This document shows positions 17,567-25,835 of a stretch of 64,000 bases of DNA, in pieces. Source of the stretch: Clostridiales bacterium (GTDB taxonomy: Bacteria; Bacillota; Clostridia; Saccharofermentanales; Saccharofermentanaceae); contig JAGAXM010000019.1 in NCBI GenBank assembly GCA_017940895.1, positions 1-64,000 on the forward strand, given 5' to 3'. How positions within the stretch are numbered: position 1 is the stretch's first letter; each line of letters starts with the position of its first letter. The translations under genes and the position numbers were made by a program. The notes beneath the pieces were generated by a model. The model saw only the letters and a program-made list of their open reading frames with translations. It was not told where the DNA came from and searched no databases.

Positions 17567-18946
17567 TTATTCCTCCTTCAGGTCGAACAGGATCTCTGTT
17601 CTGAATATGAACCCCGACGACTTCTGCTCGCATTCGACGGAGAGCTCTCCGCCGTAATTAGCCGCCGCTTCTTTCGCATTTATAAGTCCGAAGCCGTGGT
17701 TCTTCTTATCATTCTTATGCGTCTCGATCTGTCCGTCAACTATCACCGGGCATGACACGCACGGATTCGTAAGCGATATCAGGAAGAACTTGTCGGTCCT
17801 CTTGAACGACAACTCGATCTTCTTAAACTCCGGATCCACGTCGCTAAGCTCATCATCGCTTACCGCCTCGATAGCATTGTCGAGTATATTCGCGAGGATC
17901 TTACACATATCGACGGGCGTGAATTCGACACCCGAGATGACTCCGGATACAATCAACTCCGCGCCCGCCTCCGAAGCCTTACGCGTCTTATCCGCGATGA
18001 TCGCATCAGCGATCGTATTGCCCGTGTGCGCGCTTATGTCGGCAGCGGTAAGATTGCCGCCCATCTCCTCGAGGTAGTCGCGCATCTTGTCGTAGTCGCC
18101 GTTCTCGAGAAGCAGCATCAGGACCTGCACGTTGTTCTTCATATCGTGCCTCATCGCGCGGATCTCGGTATCGGACTTGGCGGAGAGCTCGAAGTACTTA
18201 GCCTCCGCCGCGATATACTCTTCATTACGCGAATTAAGTTCCGCGAGGTCGTTACGTTCTTTTCGAGTCACACGCACATAGAACAGCAGCGTCACGAATG
18301 CGAGCGCCGACAAGATCAGAATGATGATCGACGGCGAGGACGAACGAAGGAGCGCCGTGTCCGTGTAATCCTCCGGAAGCAAAGACGTGAACAGCGTCAG
18401 GATAAAGAACATCGCGATCAGCACCGGCATCGGCAGCGGCACATCGTCTCTCTTGCGTCTTACCCTCGCGATCGCGACGAACAGCAGGAACTCGAGAAGC
18501 AGCGCCAGCACCTCAAACACAAGGTAACGGATCGATATAACGGCGTGGTTATCGGCTGTGCCGATGAGATTGACCTCCTCGCGAAGCCCCGAGAAGACCA
18601 TACTTAAGTCAGTGATTATATTCGTCGCGAAGAATACGACCGCGATCCTCTTGTACCACTTCTCCTGTATGTTGAATCCGATGATTACCATCATGAACAG
18701 CGACAGCAGTATCATCGGCGCGTCGACAATAAGAATCGTATCTTTGACCTCGCCGTAGTAGCCGCCGAAGAACGTGAAGAATAAGCCCGCGAGCCCCGCG
18801 GTGATGAACGCGAAGATGTAGATCATCTTTCTGTGCTTAAGTCTGTATCTTAAGACTTCATCAATGAAGTAGACCGTCATCGGCGACCCCAAGCACGGCA
18901 GGAAGATAAGAAGTATGTAGATGACCTTGACCATCAGATCGCTCAT
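17567..18946 (-). CDS. AgrC/LytS-type sensor histidine kinase
   Basis: The 459-aa kinase has six to seven membrane segments (about residues 1-225), a coiled linker and a GHKL kinase core. The phosphoacceptor histidine lies near 262 in MRHDMKNN. The ATP-binding part shows LANILDNAIEAV and GFGLINAKEAA, typical of the AgrC-like group. Kinases of this class sense peptides or membrane stress and phosphorylate LytTR regulators. The cognate regulator starts one gene upstream: its stop is separated from this start by one base. No peptide precursor gene is visible nearby, so the ligand is unknown. Confidence 0.85.
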   Translation of the reverse strand: MSDLMVKVIYILLIFLPCLGSPMTVYFIDEVLRYRLKHRKMIYIFAFITAGLAGLFFTFFGGYYGEVKDTILIVDAPMILLSLFMMVIIGFNIQEKWYKRIAVVFFATNIITDLSMVFSGLREEVNLIGTADNHAVISIRYLVFEVLALLLEFLLFVAIARVRRKRDDVPLPMPVLIAMFFILTLFTSLLPEDYTDTALLRSSSPSIIILILSALAFVTLLFYVRVTRKERNDLAELNSRNEEYIAAEAKYFELSAKSDTEIRAMRHDMKNNVQVLMLLLENGDYDKMRDYLEEMGGNLTAADISAHTGNTIADAIIADKTRKASEAGAELIVSGVISGVEFTPVDMCKILANILDNAIEAVSDDELSDVDPEFKKIELSFKRTDKFFLISLTNPCVSCPVIVDGQIETHKNDKKNHGFGLINAKEAAANYGGELSVECEQKSSGFIFRTEILFDLKEE

Positions 18947-18947
18947 G

Positions 18948-19658
18948 TCAGCGTCCCGTCCTTCTTACATACTCGAACAGTTTCTGTTTCGCCTCCGCCG
19001 ACGCGCTTCTGGCCACAGGCAGAACCTGCCCGTTATCCATCGTAACTTCCGTGGCCGCCATCTTCTTCACGTGCCCCAAATTGATGTAATACGAGCGGTG
19101 GCATTTATAGAAATTCTGCGAGCACTTATCTACGAGCGCGCACGCTTCTTTGAACTTCATGCGAAGCTCTATCTGCTGCCTTGTAAATACAAAGCGACAC
19201 GAATTATTCGACGCCTCGACGTATATGAGAGCCGACACGGAATTTACTATCTGCTCGCCGTCTTTTACGAGCACGATCTTCTCGTCGATCTTGAGTTTCT
19301 TTTCGAGGTCCTGCAGCGTCTGGCGCAGTTTCTCGCGCTCCACGGGCTTCCCCAGAAAACGAAAAGCCTGCACCTCATACCCGTCCATCGCCATCTCGGT
19401 GTGCGAAGTCATGAACACGATCGGGATGTCTTTGTTAAACTCGCGGATGCGCCGCGCCGCCGCCATGCCGTCGATGCTTCTCATCTCGATGTCGAGGAAC
19501 ACCGCGTCCAACTCAAACCCGTTCTCGAACGACCTTATGATCTCCTCGCCGTCGGAGTAGTGAAAGCACGAGACATCCTCGCGCCCGTACAAAGACGCGA
19601 TCTCCTCCGTGATCTGCCTGCGGAAAACACTCTCGTCGTCGACTACGGCAATACGCAT
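18948..19658 (-). CDS. LytTR response regulator
   Basis: The 236-aa protein has a receiver domain (acidic DDE at 7-9, phospho-Asp in FLDIEM near 56, K in LGKPVE) and a C-terminal LytTR DNA-binding domain (YVEASNNSCRF through YINLGHVKKM). It binds direct repeats at promoters when phosphorylated in this family. The partner kinase follows immediately. The gene overlaps the end of the OmpR-type kinase gene by 16 bp, so the two two-component systems probably share one transcript, which is unusual. Confidence 0.9.
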   Translation of the reverse strand: MRIAVVDDESVFRRQITEEIASLYGREDVSCFHYSDGEEIIRSFENGFELDAVFLDIEMRSIDGMAAARRIREFNKDIPIVFMTSHTEMAMDGYEVQAFRFLGKPVEREKLRQTLQDLEKKLKIDEKIVLVKDGEQIVNSVSALIYVEASNNSCRFVFTRQQIELRMKFKEACALVDKCSQNFYKCHRSYYINLGHVKKMAATEVTMDNGQVLPVARSASAEAKQKLFEYVRRTGR

Positions 19659-20683
19659 ATCAACAGGAACACTTTCTTATATTCTTCGCCGAGGTTGTAT
19701 CTTGCCATCTCAGGCTTCTGCACGAGCTTCAATTTATACCCGTGAAGCTCCGCGATCTTGCTTGCTACGGAAAGCCCCAGGCCGGAGCCGCCTCCGCTTG
19801 ATCTCGACTTATCTCCCATAACAAACGGCTCGAAAAGACTTCCCGCCAACTCTTGATCTATCGGCGCACCCGTGTCCGCGATATACACGCGCACCTCGTC
19901 GGGTTCTTTCTTTATAAACACGCCAATCTTCGTGCCGGACGCATTATGTTTAACCGCATTGGTCAGAAGATTGTTGATCACGCGCGACAGCTGAATCTTA
20001 TCGGCGTCGATCATGACCGCGTCATCGGGGATGTCGATATCGACCTCGTCCCCCGCATCTTCGATGACCGAATACGAAGACGCGACGCACTCTCTTACGA
20101 GCTCACAGATGTCGGTCTTATCCTTAACGAGCGTGAAGCCATCGCTGTCTAATCGCACGTAGTCGAACAGCATCTGAACGATGTCGTTCATGCGTAATGT
20201 CTTGTCCCTGATCGCGTCGAGGTATTCTTTCTCCTGGTCCTCTTTTACCATTCCGTCGGACAGCGCTTTCGCATAGCCCGAGACCGTGGTCATGGGAGTC
20301 TTCAGGTCGTGCGCGATGTCCGAGATCATGAGGTAGCGCTGCTTTTGTTCCTGCGTTCTCTCCGCCTCGCGCTCGGCTTCGTATTTTTTAAGTTTACGTG
20401 TGACGCGCCCCGAGAAGATGACGCCGCCTGTCGCAAGAGGCAGGAGCGACATGATGGCAAGTCCCAGGATTATCAGAATGGCGAATGCTTTAGTCGCTCC
20501 CGGAAGATCACGGAGTCCCTGCAGAGTCGTGATGTCGTAGACCGCGGGGAAAGCGTTCTCGAGTATGATCGGGATCAGGTAATTGATGATCGTATAGATC
20601 ATCACGAATTCGACTACCGTAACGACGGCGGCAGTCCAGACGAAACCCTTTATGATAAAACGCTTAAGTTCCCGCTCGTGCAT
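19643..20683 (-). CDS. Sensor histidine kinase, OmpR-partner type
   Basis: The 346-aa kinase has two membrane segments (about 10-35 and 65-90) around a short extracellular loop, no HAMP domain, HisKA with H near 121 in IAHDLKTP, and a HATPase with LTNAVKHN and SGLGLSVASKIAE. This compact form is seen in kinases that sense antimicrobial peptides or the envelope. The ATG at 20683 overlaps the regulator stop (TGATG). Its C-terminus overlaps the LytTR gene. Together with the regulator it probably controls the ABC exporter or the DUF975 gene nearby. Confidence 0.88.
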   Translation of the reverse strand: MHERELKRFIIKGFVWTAAVVTVVEFVMIYTIINYLIPIILENAFPAVYDITTLQGLRDLPGATKAFAILIILGLAIMSLLPLATGGVIFSGRVTRKLKKYEAEREAERTQEQKQRYLMISDIAHDLKTPMTTVSGYAKALSDGMVKEDQEKEYLDAIRDKTLRMNDIVQMLFDYVRLDSDGFTLVKDKTDICELVRECVASSYSVIEDAGDEVDIDIPDDAVMIDADKIQLSRVINNLLTNAVKHNASGTKIGVFIKKEPDEVRVYIADTGAPIDQELAGSLFEPFVMGDKSRSSGGGSGLGLSVASKIAELHGYKLKLVQKPEMARYNLGEEYKKVFLLICVLP

Positions 20684-21375
20684 CACTTATCCATCCTGTA
20701 GCCTAAGCCGCGGAGGGTCTTGATGTAGCGCGACGGATCCTCCTCGTCGAGCTTGGTTCTCAGCTTACTTATCGAGACCATGATGTTATTGTCCGCGACG
20801 ACGAAGTCATCGCCCCACGCATATTCATATATCTGCTGCTTGGTAAAGACCTTGCCCGGGCTTCTCATGAACAGTTCCATCATCTTGAATTCGACGGGTG
20901 TCAGTTCGATGGTCTCGCCGTCTTTGATCAGCACGCAAGACTCGGTGTCGAGTGTGAGATCTTTAACTGTTAATTCTTCTTTTGCTGAGACTGTCACCGC
21001 GGAGCCCAAGTCGTAGAATCTTCTTACCTGCGACTTAACGCGTGCCACGACTTCGAGCGGATTAAAAGGCTTCGGGATATAGTCATCCGCGCCGAGATTA
21101 AGACCTAAGATGCGCTCGGCATCCGCAGTCCTCGCGGAGATGATAAGTATAGGGATATTGCTCTCTTCCCTTATTCTTTTCATGACCTGCAGGCCGTCTA
21201 ATCCCGGCATCATGATATCAAGTAAACAAAGGTCGGGCTTCTCCTTACGGATGAGTTCCAGAGTGCTTGGTCCGTCCCCCGCCTCGACCACTTCGAATGA
21301 TTCATTCTCGAGATATAGTCTTAAGAGATTTCTGATCTCCTTCTCGTCATCCGCGACAAGTATCTTAACCGCCAT
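20683..21375 (-). CDS. OmpR-family response regulator
   Basis: The 230-aa protein has a receiver (ADDEKEIR, phospho-Asp in CLLDIMMPG, K in PKPFNP) and a winged-helix DNA-binding domain (LTPVEFKMMELF to LRGLGYRMDK). Such regulators bind tandem direct repeats upstream of their targets. Three ACCTTAA repeats in 11-bp phase lie upstream of the next gene (22416-22455) and are a likely site, though the regulator at 56801 is an alternative owner. It is first in an operon with its kinase and the LytTR pair. Confidence 0.9.
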   Translation of the reverse strand: MAVKILVADDEKEIRNLLRLYLENESFEVVEAGDGPSTLELIRKEKPDLCLLDIMMPGLDGLQVMKRIREESNIPILIISARTADAERILGLNLGADDYIPKPFNPLEVVARVKSQVRRFYDLGSAVTVSAKEELTVKDLTLDTESCVLIKDGETIELTPVEFKMMELFMRSPGKVFTKQQIYEYAWGDDFVVADNNIMVSISKLRTKLDEEDPSRYIKTLRGLGYRMDK

Positions 21376-21479
21376 ATGCTTTCCTTCCGTTATTCCTTTA
21401 ACCCCGGAAGACCCGGCGAGTTTACCCGCCGGGTTCCCTTAGCCATTATACCTTAATCCTTATGTTGAGGGCATGTATC

Positions 21480-22364
21480 TTATGCATTTACAGCCTGTGC
21501 GTCTGTTGTTGTACCGTACTTGATTGCCTCATAGAGAGCAGCCTGTGTGGATGCCTTGTAAGGTGCTACCCAGAACAGTCCGAGAAGTCCGCATGTAGCT
21601 GCAGAAGCGATATCCCAGAGGATGAATGACAGATCGAGTACGAATGCCTTCCACTTGTTGCCTGTCATGAGCTTCTTCGACTCAGCGAATGCCTGCTCTG
21701 TTGTCATCTCAGGATTTTCAGACAGGATGTAAGGGATCATCTTGTACTCATAAGACTTGATGATACCCGGGATCACGAACAACAGGCTCCACAGTACGAT
21801 GTAGACATCTCTTAAGAACATCGTCTTGCAGATATTCTTGTAGTTCGAATCGAATGCGAATGCGATGTTGCTCATAGCAGCGGGCTCATCGAGATTTCTT
21901 CTGAAGAATCTCTTGCATCCGAGCTCGAGAGGGTTAGCGATGAATGCATCGATTACCAGTGCGACAGCGAAGATGAAGAGGGCTGCTACTGCCATTACCA
22001 CAACGAAAGCTACCATTGCTTCTGCGGGGATATCGATTACCTCAGACTCTTCCTGTGCTTCCGTAATCTCTTCCGCACTCTCATCCTGCTCACCGGAGGG
22101 ACCTATGCCGATTGAGATGTTGCCTTCGTCATCGTTCATATCAGCGTCGAATGAGAAGTTCCAGTCCTCGTTTACCATGTTGATCGAGTGTCCGGCGGAC
22201 TCCTCGTCCCTGTGGCTGAATGCGTTTCCGCCGCCTCCGAATGCTCCGGCCGTTCCGCCTCCGACGATCACGAGGATGAGCGCCGTCGCTACGCACTTCC
22301 AGAAGTTAGCCCTGAATGTGTTCTTTCCCTTTTCCTTAATCTCTTTCCTTTTCCATGTTGTCAT
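21480..22364 (-). CDS. DUF975-family membrane protein
   Basis: The 294-aa protein has an N-terminal KRKEIKEKGKN basic stretch, a first membrane segment with a glycine-rich end, an acidic extracellular loop (about 50-110), and three to four further membrane segments. The pattern of a cysteine-marked NPLELGCKRFF loop and RDVYIVLWSLLFVIPGIIKS matches DUF975 proteins, whose function is unknown. It is transcribed toward the two-component operon, 105 bp before it, and its promoter region carries three regulator-like direct repeats, so envelope-stress control is plausible. Confidence 0.75.
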   Translation of the reverse strand: MTTWKRKEIKEKGKNTFRANFWKCVATALILVIVGGGTAGAFGGGGNAFSHRDEESAGHSINMVNEDWNFSFDADMNDDEGNISIGIGPSGEQDESAEEITEAQEESEVIDIPAEAMVAFVVVMAVAALFIFAVALVIDAFIANPLELGCKRFFRRNLDEPAAMSNIAFAFDSNYKNICKTMFLRDVYIVLWSLLFVIPGIIKSYEYKMIPYILSENPEMTTEQAFAESKKLMTGNKWKAFVLDLSFILWDIASAATCGLLGLFWVAPYKASTQAALYEAIKYGTTTDAQAVNA

Positions 22365-22402
22365 TGTAAGTTGCCTTCCTTTCGTTTGATCTTACAATGC
22401 CA

Positions 22403-22455
22403 TTCTATAGGTCTAACCTTAACGGACAAATCGCTGAACCTTAACTTAACCTTAA
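22403..22455 (-). promoter_or_regulatory. Phased ACCTTAA repeats upstream of the DUF975 gene
   Basis: ACCTTAA occurs at 22416, 22438 and 22449, at distances of 22 and 11 bp. On the minus strand these read TTAAGGT and end just before a -10-like TATAGAAT (22410-22403). There is no good -35, as expected for a promoter activated by an OmpR-type regulator. The same repeat at the same 11-bp step lies at 58571 and 58582. Confidence 0.6.
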
Positions 22456-22502
22456 CGTTGTGTGTTGTTTTCTTAACTCCTCTTTCACATGCTTGATTTC
22501 CA

Positions 22503-22599
22503 GAGACAGAATTTCATTTTTGTCTCTACTTTTGTCTCTGAGAGCACCACAGAGACAAAACCGGAGACAGTTTTCGATTTTTGTCTCTGGATTTGTCTC
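22503..22599. repeat. Double palindrome cluster B, module GAGACAAAA
   Basis: Forward modules start at 22503, 22552 and 22564 and inverted TTTTGTCTC modules at 22518, 22530, 22579 and 22591. Steps are 12 bp within each pair and the blocks are 49 bp apart, exactly as in cluster A. No nuclease-like gene is attached here. In the otherwise gene-free stretch 22365-22664 the rest is the phased regulator repeats and a GC-rich tail (22601-22664) with small hairpins that may end the ABC transcript. Confidence 0.85.
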
Positions 22600-22664
22600 T
22601 GGCGGATGCGTCCGGGCGAAAAGCAGGGCGGCGGACGGCGCGAAAAGCGGGAGCGCGCGGCCCC

Positions 22665-23339
22665 TCACCCTACCGTCTTGCCGCTGTCGATCCTCACGGT
22701 GCGGGTGCCGTAAGCTGCGCACTCGTCGGAGTGTGTTACCTGAAGGATCGTCATGCCCTTCTCTTTATTAAGACGGGCGAACAATTCCATGATCTCCCTT
22801 GTCGACTTCGAATCGAGGTTGCCCGTCGGCTCATCTGCCAGGATGACCGCAGGGTTGCCGAGAAGCGCCCTTGCGATAGCAACACGCTGCTGCTGTCCGC
22901 CCGAGAGTGTGGAAGGCATCGCTTTGCGCTTCTCGGTCAAGCCTGTGATGGAAAGTATATCGTCAAGATCCTTCTTCAACTCGGATCTTTTCTTGCCGTT
23001 GATAGTCGCGGGAAGGAGGATATTATCCTCGACGTTAAGATTCATTACGAGGTTATAGAACTGGAAAACAAATCCCATATTCTGCAGGCGCAGCTTCGAC
23101 AGCTCGCGGTCTTTTAAAGAACCGATATCCTTGCCGCACAAAGTGATCTTGCCGTCGAACTCCCTATCGAGTCCGCCGATAAGATACAGCAGCGTCGACT
23201 TGCCCGAACCGGACGCACCCATCAGGGACACGAACTCGCCTTCGCCCACATACATGCATGCATTGTCCAGGACCTGGTTAAGACTTGTGTTCTTGCCGAA
23301 TGTCTTACTTACGTTATTTACTTCGATTATCGTATTCAT
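22665..23339 (-). CDS. ABC transporter ATPase, MacB/LolD type
   Basis: The 224-aa ATPase has Walker A GASGSGKST, signature LSGGQQQR and Walker B ILADEPTGNLD, with the T-G-N-L-D form typical of the exporters that pair with FtsX-like permeases. It powers the 820-aa permease encoded 18 bp upstream. In Bacillota such pairs export or detach antimicrobial peptides and other envelope-active compounds. It is the last gene of a three-gene unit with the permease and an M13 peptidase. Confidence 0.93.
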   Translation of the reverse strand: MNTIIEVNNVSKTFGKNTSLNQVLDNACMYVGEGEFVSLMGASGSGKSTLLYLIGGLDREFDGKITLCGKDIGSLKDRELSKLRLQNMGFVFQFYNLVMNLNVEDNILLPATINGKKRSELKKDLDDILSITGLTEKRKAMPSTLSGGQQQRVAIARALLGNPAVILADEPTGNLDSKSTREIMELFARLNKEKGMTILQVTHSDECAAYGTRTVRIDSGKTVG

Positions 23340-23357
23340 ATAATTTCTCCTTCTTAA

Positions 23358-25820
23358 TTACTCGTACTTGATCTGCTCTGCTATCTTCATCTTGCGCAGG
23401 TTCTTCACGGGGAACAGCACCGTCAGCGCGAAAAGCACTATCATCGCCGCCCACATGGCAATTATCGCGGGGATGTTGATATCAAGAGGAAGATTAATCG
23501 CATCCGTGTAATCGACCGCAGCCTTGACCACATAGATGAGTATCGTTCCGACTATTGCACCCGCAGTTCCGGACACCGCTGAAGTGATGAACATCTCGCG
23601 GAACAGGATGCCCGACAAAGTTCTCTTATCCATAGAGGTCGACAGCATGACCGCGCATTCCTTTTTACGTCCGTCGAAACCGATCAGCTGATTCGAGATC
23701 ATGCCGATGCAAGTCATCACGAGAGCGATGATGATCACTGCGGAGAAGATCGTTCTGATCTGCACTGAGCTCTGCTCATCCTGCGCGACCAGTTCGTCGC
23801 GTGTCTTAACATCAGCATATGAACCCTTACTGTAAGTCTTGATAAGATTCGCGACGCCGTCGGCATCGGAAGTCCTGATAAGCAGATAGTAAGGCGAATC
23901 GTGATAGATGTTTATGAACTCATCGCGGCTTATTACGAAGTTGTTATTTAATGAATCATAACTGTCGATATTAAAGAACGAGACTACCGTAAATGTCTTC
24001 TCTATCGGGAATACACCGTTCGGATCGAATGTGAGCGTCAGTGTATCGCCGATATCAAAACCGTTCTGTCTTGCCCATCTTCTCTCTATGCAGATCTCGC
24101 CTTCATTCAAAGACTCGGGCAGATCATAGATCGAATTAAAGAACTTGAATCCGCCGTCGGGAAGTCCGTAGACCTGGGCGATCCTCTGCTCACCGTTGAC
24201 CGTCATCGTCTCGAATTTATTGTAGATATATTCATAATCATCAACTTCATCAAGATACTCGACATATGAGAAGTTCTTGGGCTGTGCATAAGTCGTTACC
24301 TGAACATCGTAAGGATAACGGTCAGCCGCGAACATGGTGATCATTGCCATCGCGATCGAGAATACGATGATGCACATCGCAGATGAAGTCGCACACAGCA
24401 CGCCGCTTGTAACCGTACTCTTCTTCGAGATCGTCTCGCGGGAAGCAAGCGCCCATCTTTCGTTCTCAGCCTTAAGCGCCGCACCCGTGATAAGTCCGGA
24501 GAAGAACTTCAGGATCAAAGGGAACAGAAACGCCAGCGAGATAACGCCGAAGATCAGACAGAATGCCGCGAAGAAGATATTGGTCTTAAGGAAGAACAAT
24601 ATGATCGAGAGCACGCCGGTTACGATGCCGATAATTCGGCCTGTCTTGCTGAACTTATACTCTGTGTCTCTGTTGTCGAAGATGATGTCTCTGATCGAGA
24701 TCTTAAGCGCCTTCATGATCGCACGAAGCGGTATGAAACACTCGATCGCGATAGCTCCGATGACTACGCCTGCGGGAAGCAGCACCGACATGACAGGAAT
24801 GTCCAAAGATATCGATGTTCCGTCCGTCGTCGTACCCGTCAGAAGTGACGAATACATAGAGTTACGAATCAGCGAATACAGAACCGCTGCAGGCACACTT
24901 CCGAGAACCGCGTAGAGCATGTTTTCGAGCAGGAGGATGAGTCCCGTGCCGGTGCTGTCCATGCCGAGGCTTCGGAGTGTTCCGACAAACGACATACGCT
25001 CGCCGACAATTCGCTCGCAGATGGATGCCGTGATGAAGACTACGAGCAGGAATGTTACCGCGAATACGAGGAACATCACGCCGAGCACCTGATTGAGAAC
25101 GCCCTGCATCGCCTCATCGATAGTAAAATTCTCGACACTCGCGGTGGGATAAGTCACCTCGAGTATCATCTGCGCATTCTCAGCCTGTGTGTCGTCCGCA
25201 AGGTCGATCATGACCATGATAGATCCGGGCTTGCCGCACGACAGGGTCCCGGCGTCGTTCTCGTTGATAAGCGCGTTGTCGCCGTGAAGCAGCAGGCTCA
25301 TGTAATCCGATTCGACAATTTCCGACACGATGAACTCATGCTCGTCCCCGCGGTTGTCGTGAAGGATGACAGTATCGCCCTCCTCTGCACCCATGTCCTC
25401 CGCAGCCTGATCTGTGAGGATCACATGTCCGTCCTCGAGTTCGTAGTGCCCGAGAACCTCCATGCGCTCCGCCGCCTCGAAGTCAACGCCGTATACTGAC
25501 AGATCTTTGGAAGTCGCATACATGGGCTCGCCTTCGATGTCGCAGTAGATCGTGTCGGAGAAGTACTGCAGGATCACTTCCTCATGCTCGGGAAAATCCG
25601 CGGGGAGCCTGCTCGTGTCCTCGGCAGTCACCGTCAGCACGAGATTCGCGTTGCCTCCGAGTTTGCTGTAAAGATCCGTGATAAGGTTCTGCTCGGCAGC
25701 ACCGAAGTCGAAACAGAACATCGCAACGAAGCTGCACACAAATATCGAGAAGACCACGAGAAGCGTTCGAAGAGGCTTCCCGAAGATATTTTTAAATGTC
25801 GTTTTAAGAACTATATTCAT
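23358..25820 (-). CDS. FtsX-like ABC transporter permease
   Basis: The 820-aa permease has an N-terminal membrane helix (about 12-35), a large extracellular domain (about 40-235), a first FtsX block of three helices, a middle block of helices near 400-470, a second extracellular domain (about 500-690) and a final three-helix FtsX block. This two-block layout fits peptide or lipoprotein-type export systems without transport through a classic channel. It partners with the ATPase that follows. The gap to the M13 peptidase gene is 15 bp. Confidence 0.9.
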   Translation of the reverse strand: MNIVLKTTFKNIFGKPLRTLLVVFSIFVCSFVAMFCFDFGAAEQNLITDLYSKLGGNANLVLTVTAEDTSRLPADFPEHEEVILQYFSDTIYCDIEGEPMYATSKDLSVYGVDFEAAERMEVLGHYELEDGHVILTDQAAEDMGAEEGDTVILHDNRGDEHEFIVSEIVESDYMSLLLHGDNALINENDAGTLSCGKPGSIMVMIDLADDTQAENAQMILEVTYPTASVENFTIDEAMQGVLNQVLGVMFLVFAVTFLLVVFITASICERIVGERMSFVGTLRSLGMDSTGTGLILLLENMLYAVLGSVPAAVLYSLIRNSMYSSLLTGTTTDGTSISLDIPVMSVLLPAGVVIGAIAIECFIPLRAIMKALKISIRDIIFDNRDTEYKFSKTGRIIGIVTGVLSIILFFLKTNIFFAAFCLIFGVISLAFLFPLILKFFSGLITGAALKAENERWALASRETISKKSTVTSGVLCATSSAMCIIVFSIAMAMITMFAADRYPYDVQVTTYAQPKNFSYVEYLDEVDDYEYIYNKFETMTVNGEQRIAQVYGLPDGGFKFFNSIYDLPESLNEGEICIERRWARQNGFDIGDTLTLTFDPNGVFPIEKTFTVVSFFNIDSYDSLNNNFVISRDEFINIYHDSPYYLLIRTSDADGVANLIKTYSKGSYADVKTRDELVAQDEQSSVQIRTIFSAVIIIALVMTCIGMISNQLIGFDGRKKECAVMLSTSMDKRTLSGILFREMFITSAVSGTAGAIVGTILIYVVKAAVDYTDAINLPLDINIPAIIAMWAAMIVLFALTVLFPVKNLRKMKIAEQIKYE

Positions 25821-25835
25821 TGCCGTTCACCCCCG

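Noticed and set aside
22460..23117. Plus-strand ORFs across cluster B and the ABC ATPase gene
   Set aside because: They run through palindromes and the antisense of a clear ATPase gene and lack ribosome binding sites.
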